Both the position numbers and the translations under genes were made by a program. The notes under the pieces were generated by a model. It was not told the DNA's origin and did no database searches. It was given only the letters and a program-made list of their open reading frames with translations. A DNA stretch of 64,000 nucleotides from Pseudomonas sp. BBP2017. GTDB taxonomy: Bacteria > Pseudomonadota > Gammaproteobacteria > Pseudomonadales > Pseudomonadaceae. The DNA is taken from NCBI RefSeq assembly GCF_003024385.1, contig NZ_PVZN01000006.1:62001-126000 (forward strand), written 5' to 3'. Positions within the stretch are counted from its first letter, which is position 1. Every line of letters begins with the position of its first letter. Of this stretch, positions 30,934-39,906 are shown piece after piece.

Positions 30934-32583
30934 TCAGGGCGTCGGTATTGCGCTTTCTTCATCGAACCGGGCTGTGGATAACATCCCCCGGGTAATCAGT
31001 TGCGCCGCCTTTTCGGCAATCATCAAGGTAGGTGAGCAGGTATTGCCGGAGATGATCTGCGGCATGATCGAAGCGTCAGCGATGCGCAGCCCCGGCACGC
31101 CGTGCACGCGTAACTGGCCATCGACCACGTCCAGCGGGCCATTGCCCATCCGACAGGTACCGACCGGGTGGAAAATGGTGGTACCGATCTGGCCGGCGGC
31201 TTCGTGCAGCTGTTCTTCGCTTTGCAGGTCTGACCCGGGCAGGTATTCGTGCGGGCTGAACGCCGCCAGGGCAGGGGCCTGGACTATCTTGCGAGTGATG
31301 CGAATGGCCTGGGCGGCAACCTGCAAGTCTTGCGGGTCACTGAGATAGTTGGGATCGATCAGGGGTGCATCGTCCGGGTTGGCCGAGCGGATATCGATGC
31401 GCCCACGACTCGCCGGGCGCAAGTTGCACACCGATGCGGTGAACGCCGGAAAGCGATGCAGCGGCTCGCCGAAGCGCTCAAGCGATAGCGGCTGCACGTG
31501 GTATTGCAGGTTGGCCGAGGCCTGTTCCGGCCCGGAACGAACAAACGCCCCCAGCTGACTCGGCGCCATGGCCAGCGGGCCACTGCGGTCGTACAGATAG
31601 CGCAGGCCCATGCCCAGTTTGCCCCAGGCACTGTTGGCGACCTGGTTGAGTGTGCGTGCGCCACTGACCTGGTAGATCAGGCGCAGTTGCAGATGGTCCT
31701 GCAGGTTGCCGCCCACACCCGGCAATTCATGACGGACAGTTATCCCCAGGCTCTCCAGCAAACTACGCGGGCCGATCCCGGAGCGTTGCAGGATACCGGG
31801 AGAACCCACCGAGCCGGCACACAGGATGATTTCGCGGCGTGCACTGAACTGCTGCCAGTTACCTTGCAGGCGCGCCCTGACTGCTGAGGCGCGACCTGCG
31901 TCGAGAATCACCTGATCGACCAGCACATCAGTCAGCACGGTCAGGTTGGGACGCTTGAGTACCGGGCGCAGAAAGGCCTTGGCTGAATTCCAGCGAATCC
32001 CGGAACGCTGATTGACCTGAAAATATCCACAACCCTGGTTATCACCGCCGTTGAAATCGGCAACGCTGGCGATACCGCTCTGTGCTGCAGCTTCGCGGAA
32101 GGCATCGAGAATCGGCCAGGAATAACGTTGCTGTTCGACCCGCCACTCGCCTTCATTGCCGTGCACATCACTGGCACCGGCAAAATGCTTTTCGCTGGCT
32201 TTGAACAACGGCAGTACGTCTTTCCAAGCCCAACCGGCATTGCCTTGCTCGGCCCAGCGGTCATAGTCAGCGGCTTGGCCACGCATGTAGATCATGCCAT
32301 TGATCGAAGAACAGCCACCGAGCACCTTGCCGCGTGGATACCCCAGGGCGCGCCCGTTGAGGCCTGGCTGGGCTTCGGTCTTGAAACACCAGTCGGTACG
32401 CGGGTTACCGATGCAATACAGGTAACCCACCGGAATGTGAATCCAGGGATAGTTGTCTTTACCGCCCGCTTCGAGCAGCAATACTCGGCAGCCCGGATCG
32501 GCAGACAAACGATTGGCCAGCAGGCATCCGGCAGGACCGGCGCCGACGACCACATAGTCGTAGACAGGATCGGCTGATGGCAT
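30934..32583 (-). CDS. GMC-family FAD-dependent alcohol/choline dehydrogenase
   Basis: The 549-residue flavoprotein has the FAD dinucleotide loop VVVGAGPAGCLLA near residue 12, the GMC signature PRGKVLGGCSSINGMIYMRG near 85-104, and the active-site HPVGTCRMG near residue 475. Members oxidise choline, long-chain or aromatic alcohols; the substrate is not predictable. The ATG at 32583 follows GAGG; a TTG two codons upstream is less likely. The MHS transporter gene follows on the same strand after 100 bp and a LysR gene diverges upstream. Confidence 0.88.
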   Translation of the reverse strand: MPSADPVYDYVVVGAGPAGCLLANRLSADPGCRVLLLEAGGKDNYPWIHIPVGYLYCIGNPRTDWCFKTEAQPGLNGRALGYPRGKVLGGCSSINGMIYMRGQAADYDRWAEQGNAGWAWKDVLPLFKASEKHFAGASDVHGNEGEWRVEQQRYSWPILDAFREAAAQSGIASVADFNGGDNQGCGYFQVNQRSGIRWNSAKAFLRPVLKRPNLTVLTDVLVDQVILDAGRASAVRARLQGNWQQFSARREIILCAGSVGSPGILQRSGIGPRSLLESLGITVRHELPGVGGNLQDHLQLRLIYQVSGARTLNQVANSAWGKLGMGLRYLYDRSGPLAMAPSQLGAFVRSGPEQASANLQYHVQPLSLERFGEPLHRFPAFTASVCNLRPASRGRIDIRSANPDDAPLIDPNYLSDPQDLQVAAQAIRITRKIVQAPALAAFSPHEYLPGSDLQSEEQLHEAAGQIGTTIFHPVGTCRMGNGPLDVVDGQLRVHGVPGLRIADASIMPQIISGNTCSPTLMIAEKAAQLITRGMLSTARFDEESAIPTP

Positions 32584-32720
32584 GGGCAACCTCGCGCCTG
32601 ATTATTATTCTTGTCCTGGTCCATGTTATTGATTAATTTCGAGATGAAAACGTTAGATTTCACTCAAGTGCTGTGCGTTTTAACACAACGTCCGTGAACA
32701 CCTGATTCACAAGGAAAAGC

Positions 32721-33608
32721 ATGTTCGACTGGAATGATCTGCGGTTTTTTCTCGAATTGCAGCGTAGCGGCCGCCTGCTGACAGCAGCCAAGCGCCTCAA
32801 CACCACCCACAGCACCGTGGCCCGGCATATCGAAAATATCGAGCAGAGCCTGGGCACCGCGTTGTTCGTCCAGCACGCCCAAGGCTACGAACTGACACCC
32901 TCCGGCCAGGCCCTGCTCAAGCATGCCGAAGCCATGGAAAACGTCGCCCTGCTGGCTCAGGAAGAGATCACCCAGGCCATCACGCCACTAGGCAAGATTC
33001 GCCTGGGCGTCACCGAAGGCATCGGCATCATGTTCTTCACCCCGCGCATGGGTAACCTGTTCGAACGCTATCCGGGGCTGGAGGTGGAACTGGTCGCGGT
33101 GCCGCGCTTTGTCAGCATCCTCAACCGCGAGGCGGAAATCAGCATTCACCTGGAACGACCGAATGCCGACTTGCTGATTACCCGCAAGCTCACCGATTAC
33201 CGTCTGGCGTTGTACGCCAGCCCCGATTACCTGGCCCAGGCGCCAGCGCTGCACCACCGCGAAGACCTGGCAAAGCACAGCTGGATCGGCTACGTCGACG
33301 ACCTGTTGTTCAGTCAGGAACTGCTGTTCCTCAACAGCTTCTGCCGGGCACCGAATGTAGTGTTTCGCAGCACCAGCGTCATCGCCCAACAGCAGGCAGC
33401 CCGCGCCGGATTAGGCATTGCCGTGCTGCCCAACTACATGGCCCGGCATGACCCGGCGCTGGTCCGGGTGCTGCCCAGCGAAACCATCCAGCGCAGCTAC
33501 TGGATCTGTACCCGCCGCGAACTGCATAAGTCAGTGCGTCTGCGGGTGGTCTGGGATTTTCTCCTGGCGCTGTGCGCGCAAGAGCAGAATGCCTTGCTGG
33601 CGGAGTAG
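32721..33608 (+). CDS. LysR-family regulator
   Basis: The 295-residue protein has a LysR helix-turn-helix at residues 15-60 (LLTAAKRLNTTHSTVARHIENIE) and an effector-binding C-terminal half. It is divergent from the GMC dehydrogenase-MHS transporter pair with 137 bp between starts, so it probably regulates them. The effector is unknown. Short inverted repeats such as GAAA-N8-TTTC occur in the gap, but I cannot assign a LysR operator with confidence. It converges on the TSUP gene with a 7-bp gap. Confidence 0.85.
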   Translation: MFDWNDLRFFLELQRSGRLLTAAKRLNTTHSTVARHIENIEQSLGTALFVQHAQGYELTPSGQALLKHAEAMENVALLAQEEITQAITPLGKIRLGVTEGIGIMFFTPRMGNLFERYPGLEVELVAVPRFVSILNREAEISIHLERPNADLLITRKLTDYRLALYASPDYLAQAPALHHREDLAKHSWIGYVDDLLFSQELLFLNSFCRAPNVVFRSTSVIAQQQAARAGLGIAVLPNYMARHDPALVRVLPSETIQRSYWICTRRELHKSVRLRVVWDFLLALCAQEQNALLAE

Positions 33609-33615
33609 GGAGGGC

Positions 33616-34434
33616 TCAAGCGCCCAGGGTTTTCACCACCAGCAACACTGCCGCACAGATGCCGACCACGGCGAACAGTTGCTGCAGGCGCGGGCCAGCC
33701 AGGCGACCGGCAAATTGTCGGGCGACCAGCAGACCCAACACGGCGCCGCCGGCAAACGGCGCGCCCACGCCCCAGTGCATCACCCCGCCGACGCTGGCGC
33801 TGATCACGCTGCCGGTGGACACCAGAGCGATCACTGCCAGCGAGGTGGCGACGATACTTTTCATGTCCAGATTGGTGTAACGACTGAGTGCCGGGATGAT
33901 CACAAAGCCACCGCCAACACCGAGCAACCCCGAGAGCAGCCCGGACATTGCACCGGTAAACGCCAACGCACGGGCACAGGGCAGGGTCCAGCGCAGGCGC
34001 CCTTGCAAGGGGTTGAGCACACACGGCATGACCGTGCGCTTGCCCTGCGCCGGCTCACCGCGCAGCTCGCGGCGCGCTTTGAGTAACATGCGCGCACAGG
34101 CGTACACCAGCACCACCGCGAAGGCCAGGGCCAGCGGCGCGTTGGGCAGTTGATGCGCGAGCATCAGCCCAAACGGCGCCACCGCGATACCGATCAGCGC
34201 CACAAAGGCCGCAGCCCGATAGCGCACCACACCCTGGCGCAACCCCAGTACGGCACCGACCGCCGCGGCCATACCAACGGCCAGCAGGCCGACCGGCGCC
34301 GCCTCGACCATCGACAAACCAAGACCGAAGATCAGCAAGGGAACGGCCAGAATGCCGCCACCGGCGCCAGTCAATGCCAGCACCGCACCAATGATCGCTC
34401 CCAGTCCTGCAGCGAGAAATGGCTGTTCGATCAC
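33616..34434 (-). CDS. TSUP (TauE/SafE) family anion exporter
   Basis: This 272-residue membrane protein has about eight hydrophobic segments and two TSUP repeats, each with a G-rich turn: LALTGAGGGILAVPLL near residue 19 and SGLLGVGGGFVIIPAL near 166. The family exports sulfite, sulfoacetate and related sulfur anions. The start is GTG at 34434 and overlaps the SQR stop (GTGA). Sitting third in a persulfide dioxygenase-SQR operon, it probably exports sulfite or thiosulfate made from sulfide. That role is inference from context. Confidence 0.88.
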   Translation of the reverse strand: MIEQPFLAAGLGAIIGAVLALTGAGGGILAVPLLIFGLGLSMVEAAPVGLLAVGMAAAVGAVLGLRQGVVRYRAAAFVALIGIAVAPFGLMLAHQLPNAPLALAFAVVLVYACARMLLKARRELRGEPAQGKRTVMPCVLNPLQGRLRWTLPCARALAFTGAMSGLLSGLLGVGGGFVIIPALSRYTNLDMKSIVATSLAVIALVSTGSVISASVGGVMHWGVGAPFAGGAVLGLLVARQFAGRLAGPRLQQLFAVVGICAAVLLVVKTLGA

Positions 34435-35702
34435 TGCTGAACCTCAGCAACTGCTGCCTGCGGTTTGGCCAGCCACTCGCGGCCCTTGAGCATGCAACGC
34501 CAATACAGCGGCGGCAGGATCTGCGCCTTGAGCAGCCAGGCCAGACGGGTAGGGCGCCGACCGTCAAGCAGCCAGCGCGGAAAGCTCGGCGCCAGCTTGC
34601 CGCCATAGGTGAATTCGGCTAACACGATCTTGCCGCGCTCGACAGTCAACGGGCAGGAACCGTAACCATCGTAGTGCGCCAGCTTCGGCAAACGCCCCAA
34701 GGCGACCAGCACATTATTGGCCACCACCGGCGCCTGCTTGCGTGCGGCTGCAGCGGTCTTGGCATTGCTGGTGTTGATCCCGTCGCCCAGGGCGTGGATG
34801 TTGGCGAACTGACGATGACGCAAAGTCGCAGGATCGACATCAATCCAGCCCGCTGCATCGGCCAAGGGGCTAGTGCGGATGAAGTCGGCAGGTACTTGTG
34901 GCGGCACCACATGCAGCATGTCGAACGGCTGCACCCGGGTTTCACTGCTGCCATCGGGCAAGGTTCGAATAAAAGTGGCTTGCCTGGCCTGGCCATCGAC
35001 TGCGACCAGGCGATGGGAATACTGCAGATCCACCGCGTACTTGTCGATGTACTCCATCAGCGCAGGAACATAATCCGCCACCCCGAAAAGCACAGCGCCA
35101 GCATTGAAGAACTGCGCCTGGATGTTACCCAGACGACCGCTGCGTAACCAGTGGTCGCACGACAGGTACAAGGCTTTCTGTGGTGCGCCTGCGCATTTGA
35201 TCGGCATTGGCGGCTGGCTGAACAGCGCGCGACCTTCACGCAGATTCTGCACCAGCTGCCAGGTGTAAGACGCCAGATCATAGCGATAGTTGGAGGTCAC
35301 ACCATTTCGGCCGAGGGTTTCGCTCAGGCCATCGATGGCTTCCCAGTCCAGCTTCAGACCAGGACATACCACCAACTGCTCGTAGCTCAGCAAGCGTCCA
35401 TCATTCAGGGTCAGCGCTTGCACATGAGGATCGAAACGTTCGACGCTGGCCTTGATCCAGCGAACCCCGGAAGGAATTGTCGACGCCATGCTCCGCGCGG
35501 TGCTGCGCGCATTGAAAACACCGGCACCGACCATCGTCCAGCCGGGCTGATAGTAATGGGTGTCGGCCGGGTCAATGAGGGCGATATCCAGCGACGGGTC
35601 GCGGCACATCAGGCTTGAGGCCACAGCGATACCGGCAGCCCCCGCGCCGACAATCAGGACTTTGTGATGATCGCCTTTCGACGATGCAGTGCGAGCAGGC
35701 AT
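34431..35702 (-). CDS. Sulfide:quinone oxidoreductase-like flavoprotein
   Basis: SQR oxidises H2S to persulfide and passes electrons to quinone at the inner membrane. The 423-residue protein has the FAD loop VLIVGAGAAGIAVASSL near residue 15, the PGW segment (YYQPGWTMVGAG), and NYRYDLASYTW near 138. Candidate active-site cysteines are in VCPGL near residue 113 and PIKCAGAPQKA near residue 170. This matches type II SQR, mitochondrial-like, which lacks the third cysteine of type I enzymes. AAAGGA precedes ATG 35702. It sits between the MBL hydrolase and TSUP genes. Confidence 0.9.
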   Translation of the reverse strand: MPARTASSKGDHHKVLIVGAGAAGIAVASSLMCRDPSLDIALIDPADTHYYQPGWTMVGAGVFNARSTARSMASTIPSGVRWIKASVERFDPHVQALTLNDGRLLSYEQLVVCPGLKLDWEAIDGLSETLGRNGVTSNYRYDLASYTWQLVQNLREGRALFSQPPMPIKCAGAPQKALYLSCDHWLRSGRLGNIQAQFFNAGAVLFGVADYVPALMEYIDKYAVDLQYSHRLVAVDGQARQATFIRTLPDGSSETRVQPFDMLHVVPPQVPADFIRTSPLADAAGWIDVDPATLRHRQFANIHALGDGINTSNAKTAAAARKQAPVVANNVLVALGRLPKLAHYDGYGSCPLTVERGKIVLAEFTYGGKLAPSFPRWLLDGRRPTRLAWLLKAQILPPLYWRCMLKGREWLAKPQAAVAEVQQ

Positions 35703-35739
35703 GGCAAGGTGTTCCTTTAATAATAATTCTGGGTACAGC

Positions 35740-36624
35740 TCAGAGCACGTTGAGCGGGATCTTCAGATAGCGCACACCGTTGTCTTCAGGTTCGGGTAAC
35801 TGGCCGCTGCGCATGTTGATCTGCACCGAGGGCAGAATCAGCACCGGCATGTCGAGGGTGGCATCGCGAGCTTCGCGCATGGCGACAAAACTGTCTTCGC
35901 TGATGCCTTCACGGACATGGATGTTGCTGGCGCGCTGCTCGGCCACGGTAGTCATGTAGCGCAGCTCGCGGCCACCCGGCAGGTAGTCATGGCACATGAA
36001 CAGTCGCGTATCAGCGGGGAGGGCGAGAATGCGCTGGATCGAACGGTACAAGGTGCGGGCGCTGGCACCGGGAAAATCACAGCGAGCTGTGCCGTAGTCA
36101 GGCATGAACAGGGTGTCGCCGACAAAGGCGATGCTCTGGCCATCGACTTCCACCACATAGGTCATGCACGCCGGCGTATGCCCTGGCGTGTGCAGGGCAC
36201 GCGCTTGCAGGTTGCCGATGGTAAAAGACTGCTCATCGTCGAACAGCACATCGAACTGGCTACCATCGCGGGCGAAGCCTATGTCAGCGTTGAACAGCGC
36301 ACCGAATACTTTCTGCACCTGGGTGATCTGGCTACCGATAGCAATCTGGCCACCCAGGGCCTGCTTGAGATAAGCCGCGGCAGACAGGTGATCGGCGTGC
36401 ACATGGGTTTCCAGAATCCATTGAACCTTGCCGCCCAGCTCATTAACCCGGGCAATCAGCTTGTCTGCTGAGGCACTGTCGGTTCGACCGGATTTGGGGT
36501 CGTAGTCCAGTACGCTGTCGATCAACGCACAGTCACTACTGTCACGATCCATCAGCAGATAGCTGATGGTCGAAGTTACGCTGTCAAACAACGCTTCCAC
36601 ATACAAGTTGCCGCCGATGATCAT
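35740..36624 (-). CDS. Persulfide dioxygenase-like MBL-fold hydrolase (Blh/ETHE1 type)
   Basis: This 294-residue metallo-beta-lactamase-fold protein has the metal motif HVHADH near residues 70-75, HTPGHTPACMTY near 129, and GDTLFMPDYGTARCDFPG near residue 150. These are the marks of the Blh subgroup, related to ETHE1 persulfide dioxygenases that turn glutathione persulfide into sulfite with O2. It is the first gene of the sulfide operon, with a 37-bp gap to the SQR gene. I chose ATG 36624; an upstream start would extend into the promoter. A sigma-54-type promoter candidate lies about 65 bp upstream of this ATG. Confidence 0.88.
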   Translation of the reverse strand: MIIGGNLYVEALFDSVTSTISYLLMDRDSSDCALIDSVLDYDPKSGRTDSASADKLIARVNELGGKVQWILETHVHADHLSAAAYLKQALGGQIAIGSQITQVQKVFGALFNADIGFARDGSQFDVLFDDEQSFTIGNLQARALHTPGHTPACMTYVVEVDGQSIAFVGDTLFMPDYGTARCDFPGASARTLYRSIQRILALPADTRLFMCHDYLPGGRELRYMTTVAEQRASNIHVREGISEDSFVAMREARDATLDMPVLILPSVQINMRSGQLPEPEDNGVRYLKIPLNVL

Positions 36625-36689
36625 TACCGCTCTCCAGATAATACCGTGTGCCAGGGCACGGAGCCTTGTGCGCATTGGTCAGGCTGTCA

Positions 36690-36704
36690 TCAAGATGCGT
36701 GCCA
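36690..36704 (-). promoter_or_regulatory. Candidate sigma-54 (-24/-12) promoter for the sulfide operon
   Basis: On the minus strand the sequence reads TGGCACG, four bases, then TTGA. This matches the sigma-54 consensus TGGCACG-N4-TTGC in every fixed base except the last C. The spacing is exact and the element lies 66 bp upstream of the MBL hydrolase ATG. The mismatch in the -12 GC dinucleotide makes it weaker than ideal. The divergent gene encodes a sigma-54 activator, which supports it. Confidence 0.55.
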
Positions 36705-36797
36705 TCGTTGTGCTGCCCGTCTTTTGCGCTCAAGCACCTATTTCATTGGCTGTCGGGGATTCGCTCTGACATAGACTGCCGCTGGTGCTGTCAGGCA

Positions 36798-36825
36798 TTG
36801 GCAGTCCCTGGCAGTTTTTGGCAGT
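36798..36825. repeat. Three TGGCAGT repeats at exact 10-bp phase
   Basis: The octamer T/C-TGGCAGT occurs at 36798-36805, 36808-36815 and 36818-36825, so the same face of the helix is presented three times. An inverted ACTGCC lies at 36775-36780. The array is 94-135 bp upstream of the sigma-54 promoter candidate and about 50 bp upstream of the regulator start. That is the usual position for enhancer sites of an NtrC-type activator. Binding by the adjacent regulator is inference. Confidence 0.6.
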
Positions 36826-36872
36826 GCCTCTCGCCTTCAGTTAAGCTGCTCGCATGCTTCTCCTGGTGCCTT

Positions 36873-38189
36873 ATGTCTTATTCTTCGCCAAATATTCCCG
36901 ATCCTTCCGTCCAGGCGCTGGTGTCTTATCTCGAACACGACGTGCAACCGACCATCGTGCTGGATACCGACTACAACATCCTTGCCGCCAACGCTGCCTA
37001 TCAGCGCCAGTTCGGTGTGCAAGGTCAACCGCCGATCGGCGCTAAATGTCATCGGGTTTCCCATCACTATGCGGTGCCGTGCGATCAGGCTGGCGAGTTG
37101 TGCCCGATGCGCAAGGCCTGGGACAGCCGCGCGCCCGAACGGGTACTGCATGTTCATCACACGCCACGCGGCCCTGAACATGTCGACGTCGAATTACGCC
37201 CGATTCTTGATCAGCATGGTGAGGTGGTGGCCTTTGTCGAACGTCTGACCAGCATTGCGGTGGCGTCCGCCCAGCCTCAGCAACAAGGTCTGGTGGGACG
37301 CTCGGCCGCCTTCAAAGACGCTTTGTCGAGCTTGCAGCGGGCGGCGCCAGCACAGATTCCGGTGTTGTTGCAGGGCGAGTCTGGCACGGGCAAAGAACTC
37401 TTTGCCCGTGCCTTGCACCTGGGCGGCTCACGCGCCAACGGCCCGCTTGTCGTTGTCGACTGCACCGGCCTGACCGAGTCATTGTTCGAAAGCGAGCTGT
37501 TCGGTTACGAGAAGGGCGCCTTCACCGGCGCCCTGCAACGCAAGATCGGCCTCGCCGAAGCGGCCCATGGCGGCACCTTGTTTCTTGATGAAATTGGTGA
37601 AGTGCCGCTGGCCATGCAGGTGAAACTATTGCGCCTGATCGAGTCCGGCAGCTTTCGCCCGGTCGGCAGCTTGCGCACCGTCCACTCCGACTTCCGGCTG
37701 GTCTCGGCCACCCACAAACCGCTCAAGGAGATGGTCGCGGCGGGCACCTTTCGTGAAGACCTCTATTACCGCATCAGCGGCTTTCCCATTCGCTTACCTT
37801 CATTACGCGAGCGGGTCGATGATCTGCCACTGCTGATCGACAGCCTATTGCAACGCATGGCTGGCAAGACGGCACCTCAGGTCGATGGCGAAGTACTAAA
37901 GCTGCTCGGCCTGCACAGCTTTCCCGGAAACATCCGCGAGCTGCGTAACATCCTCGAACGGGCGCGGCTGTTTGCCGATGACGGCGTAATCCGTGCCGAG
38001 CACTTGCCGGCAGATCTGCGTAGCGCGAGTGACAATCCACAAGCACCGGTGCCGCGACGCAGCAAAGAAAACCTTGGGCAGCTCGCGCAGGCCCTGGAGA
38101 ACTTTGACGGCTCGCGCAGCGAGTTGGCCCGGCATCTGGGCTTCAGTGAGCGAACTCTCTACCGCCGCTTACGTGAACTTGGGCTTTGA
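36873..38189 (+). CDS. Sigma-54-dependent activator, FisR-like sulfane-sulfur sensor
   Basis: The 438-residue protein has a PAS-like N-terminal sensory domain (residues 20-120), an AAA+ core and a Fis-type C-terminal helix-turn-helix ([19 protein letters not shown]). The core has Walker A GESGTGKE near 167 and the sigma-54 contact loop GAFTGA near 220. Three N-terminal cysteines, Cys59, Cys70 and Cys77, have spacing 11 and 7, the same as I recall for the sensing cysteines of FisR (53, 64, 71). It diverges from the persulfide dioxygenase-SQR-TSUP operon, its likely target. ATG 36873 was chosen because the domain starts there. Confidence 0.85.
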   Translation: MSYSSPNIPDPSVQALVSYLEHDVQPTIVLDTDYNILAANAAYQRQFGVQGQPPIGAKCHRVSHHYAVPCDQAGELCPMRKAWDSRAPERVLHVHHTPRGPEHVDVELRPILDQHGEVVAFVERLTSIAVASAQPQQQGLVGRSAAFKDALSSLQRAAPAQIPVLLQGESGTGKELFARALHLGGSRANGPLVVVDCTGLTESLFESELFGYEKGAFTGALQRKIGLAEAAHGGTLFLDEIGEVPLAMQVKLLRLIESGSFRPVGSLRTVHSDFRLVSATHKPLKEMVAAGTFREDLYYRISGFPIRLPSLRERVDDLPLLIDSLLQRMAGKTAPQVDGEVLKLLGLHSFPGNIRELRNILERARLFADDGVIRAEHLPADLRSASDNPQAPVPRRSKENLGQLAQALENFDGSRSELARHLGFSERTLYRRLRELGL

Positions 38190-38386
38190 TCCCGCAGGGC
38201 ATGGACCGGGGGTGAGCAGACGATTGCAGGCGATCGTTGTCATCCGGCAGAGCATTTTTTCTTCTACGCTGATACTGCTCACCCGCAGCGGAGGGCTTTG
38301 CGTACGTCGATTGCCGAGTCGGTAAACAGTTGGGTGTCAGGGCGACTGACGTCCCGCTCTGTCTTTTCTCCCACAGGAGCATCGTC

Positions 38387-39892
38387 ATGTCTGCCTGCCT
38401 TCACCGGGCGATCCTGCTCACCATCGCCATGCTTGCGCTCTTCGGCTGTTCCGATGAGGATGCGCAACCCAAGGCAACGGTCACGGCGCCCGCAACGACC
38501 GCACCGGCTGTACCGGCTGCTCCGACGACGCCAAGCGAGGCGGTGTTCAGCACCGAACAGCTTGATCAAATGCTGGCACCGTTGGCGTTGTATCCGGACG
38601 CTTTGCTGGCTCAAGTGCTGATGGCCACCACCTATCCAGGCAATGTCGCCGACGCGGTTGCCTGGTCCAAGGCGCATCCGAACGTCAGTGGTGATGCCGC
38701 CGTCAAACAGGTCGCCGACCAACCCTGGGACCCCAGCGTTCAATCGTTGGTGGCTTTTCCGCAGGTGCTGGCTACCCTTGGCCAGGACCCGGTCTGGGTG
38801 CAGCGAGTCGGCGATGCCTTTCTCGCCCAGCCCGACGCGGTCATGAACTCGGTGCAGCGCCTGCGCGCTAAGGCCAAGGCCGCTGGCCACCTGGAGTCCA
38901 ACGAGCAACAGACCGTTATCGTGCAACCGTCAAGCGCCCCCGCAAGCGGCACGACCACGGTGGTGCAAGGTGCCGCGCCGGCACAAACCATCGTTATCCA
39001 GCCGACCAACCCGCAGGTTGTATACGTCCCAAGCTACAACCCCTCTGTGGTGTACGGCAGTTGGTCCTCTCCGTCCTACCCACCGGCGTACTATCCGCCA
39101 CCACCGGGGTATGCCATCGGCACGGCGTTGGCGACCGGCTTGGCTTTCGGTGCTGGCGTAGCAATCGTCAATTCGCTGTGGGGGGATTGCGACTGGGATG
39201 ATCATGACGTCGATATCGATGTCAATCGCTACAACAATATCAACAACGTCAACAACAGGCTCGATGCCAACCAGAACAACTGGCGCCATAATCCTGTGTA
39301 TCGCGACGGCGTCCCGTACCGCGACCAAGCCAGTCGAGCCCAGTTCGATCGGCGCTTACCCGGCAGCGCACAGCGCACAGCCTACCGCGGTGACACTCCG
39401 GCCCGTGTCGAAGACCGCGCGCGAGCCCGTGAAAGCCTCGCACAGCATGGCATCGAAGCACCGGCAACCAGTAACCTTGAAGCTCGCCAACGTGTGCAGA
39501 GTGCCGACCGCGAGCGCGCCCAACAAAGCCTGGAAAAACATGGCATCAACCAGTCCGGCAGCGCACGCGAGCGCGCCCAGGTTGCCGACCGCCAACTGAA
39601 GAATGACGGTCAGGCCCGCCAGCGTGCGCAGACGACCACGCAGAAACACCAGCAACAGCAGCCGGTGCGCAACCAACAAGTACGCCAGCAAGTACGCCAG
39701 CAGCATGCTAGCGCCCAGGCGCCCCGCAACAATGCGTTGGCCGGTGTGCGCAACCCTTCGCAGTCACACGTCGCGAGCAATCGTGGCCAGGTCAGCCAAC
39801 GGAGCGCCAGCCGACCCTCCGCAGCGCCTGCGGGCCATCAGGTACAACGACCAGTGCGGATGCAATCCAACGGTGGCGGCCGTCGCCGTTGA
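38387..39892 (+). CDS. DUF3300 lipoprotein with disordered C-terminus
   Basis: The 501-residue protein has a signal peptide with lipobox (LFGC, Cys near residue 22) and a Thr/Pro/Ala-rich linker. The DUF3300 domain follows, with LDQMLAPLALYPDALLAQVL and NQPWDPSVQSL-like segments between about residues 55 and 125. It continues with a Tyr/Pro-rich stretch, a Gly-rich hydrophobic segment, an Asn/Asp-rich stretch and a long Arg/Gln-rich tail predicted to be disordered. Function is unknown. The DUF2950 gene follows after 14 bp, a pairing common in proteobacteria. GGAG precedes ATG 38387. Confidence 0.85.
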   Translation: MSACLHRAILLTIAMLALFGCSDEDAQPKATVTAPATTAPAVPAAPTTPSEAVFSTEQLDQMLAPLALYPDALLAQVLMATTYPGNVADAVAWSKAHPNVSGDAAVKQVADQPWDPSVQSLVAFPQVLATLGQDPVWVQRVGDAFLAQPDAVMNSVQRLRAKAKAAGHLESNEQQTVIVQPSSAPASGTTTVVQGAAPAQTIVIQPTNPQVVYVPSYNPSVVYGSWSSPSYPPAYYPPPPGYAIGTALATGLAFGAGVAIVNSLWGDCDWDDHDVDIDVNRYNNINNVNNRLDANQNNWRHNPVYRDGVPYRDQASRAQFDRRLPGSAQRTAYRGDTPARVEDRARARESLAQHGIEAPATSNLEARQRVQSADRERAQQSLEKHGINQSGSARERAQVADRQLKNDGQARQRAQTTTQKHQQQQPVRNQQVRQQVRQQHASAQAPRNNALAGVRNPSQSHVASNRGQVSQRSASRPSAAPAGHQVQRPVRMQSNGGGRRR

Positions 39893-39906
39893 GAGGAGAT
39901 TCAGTC

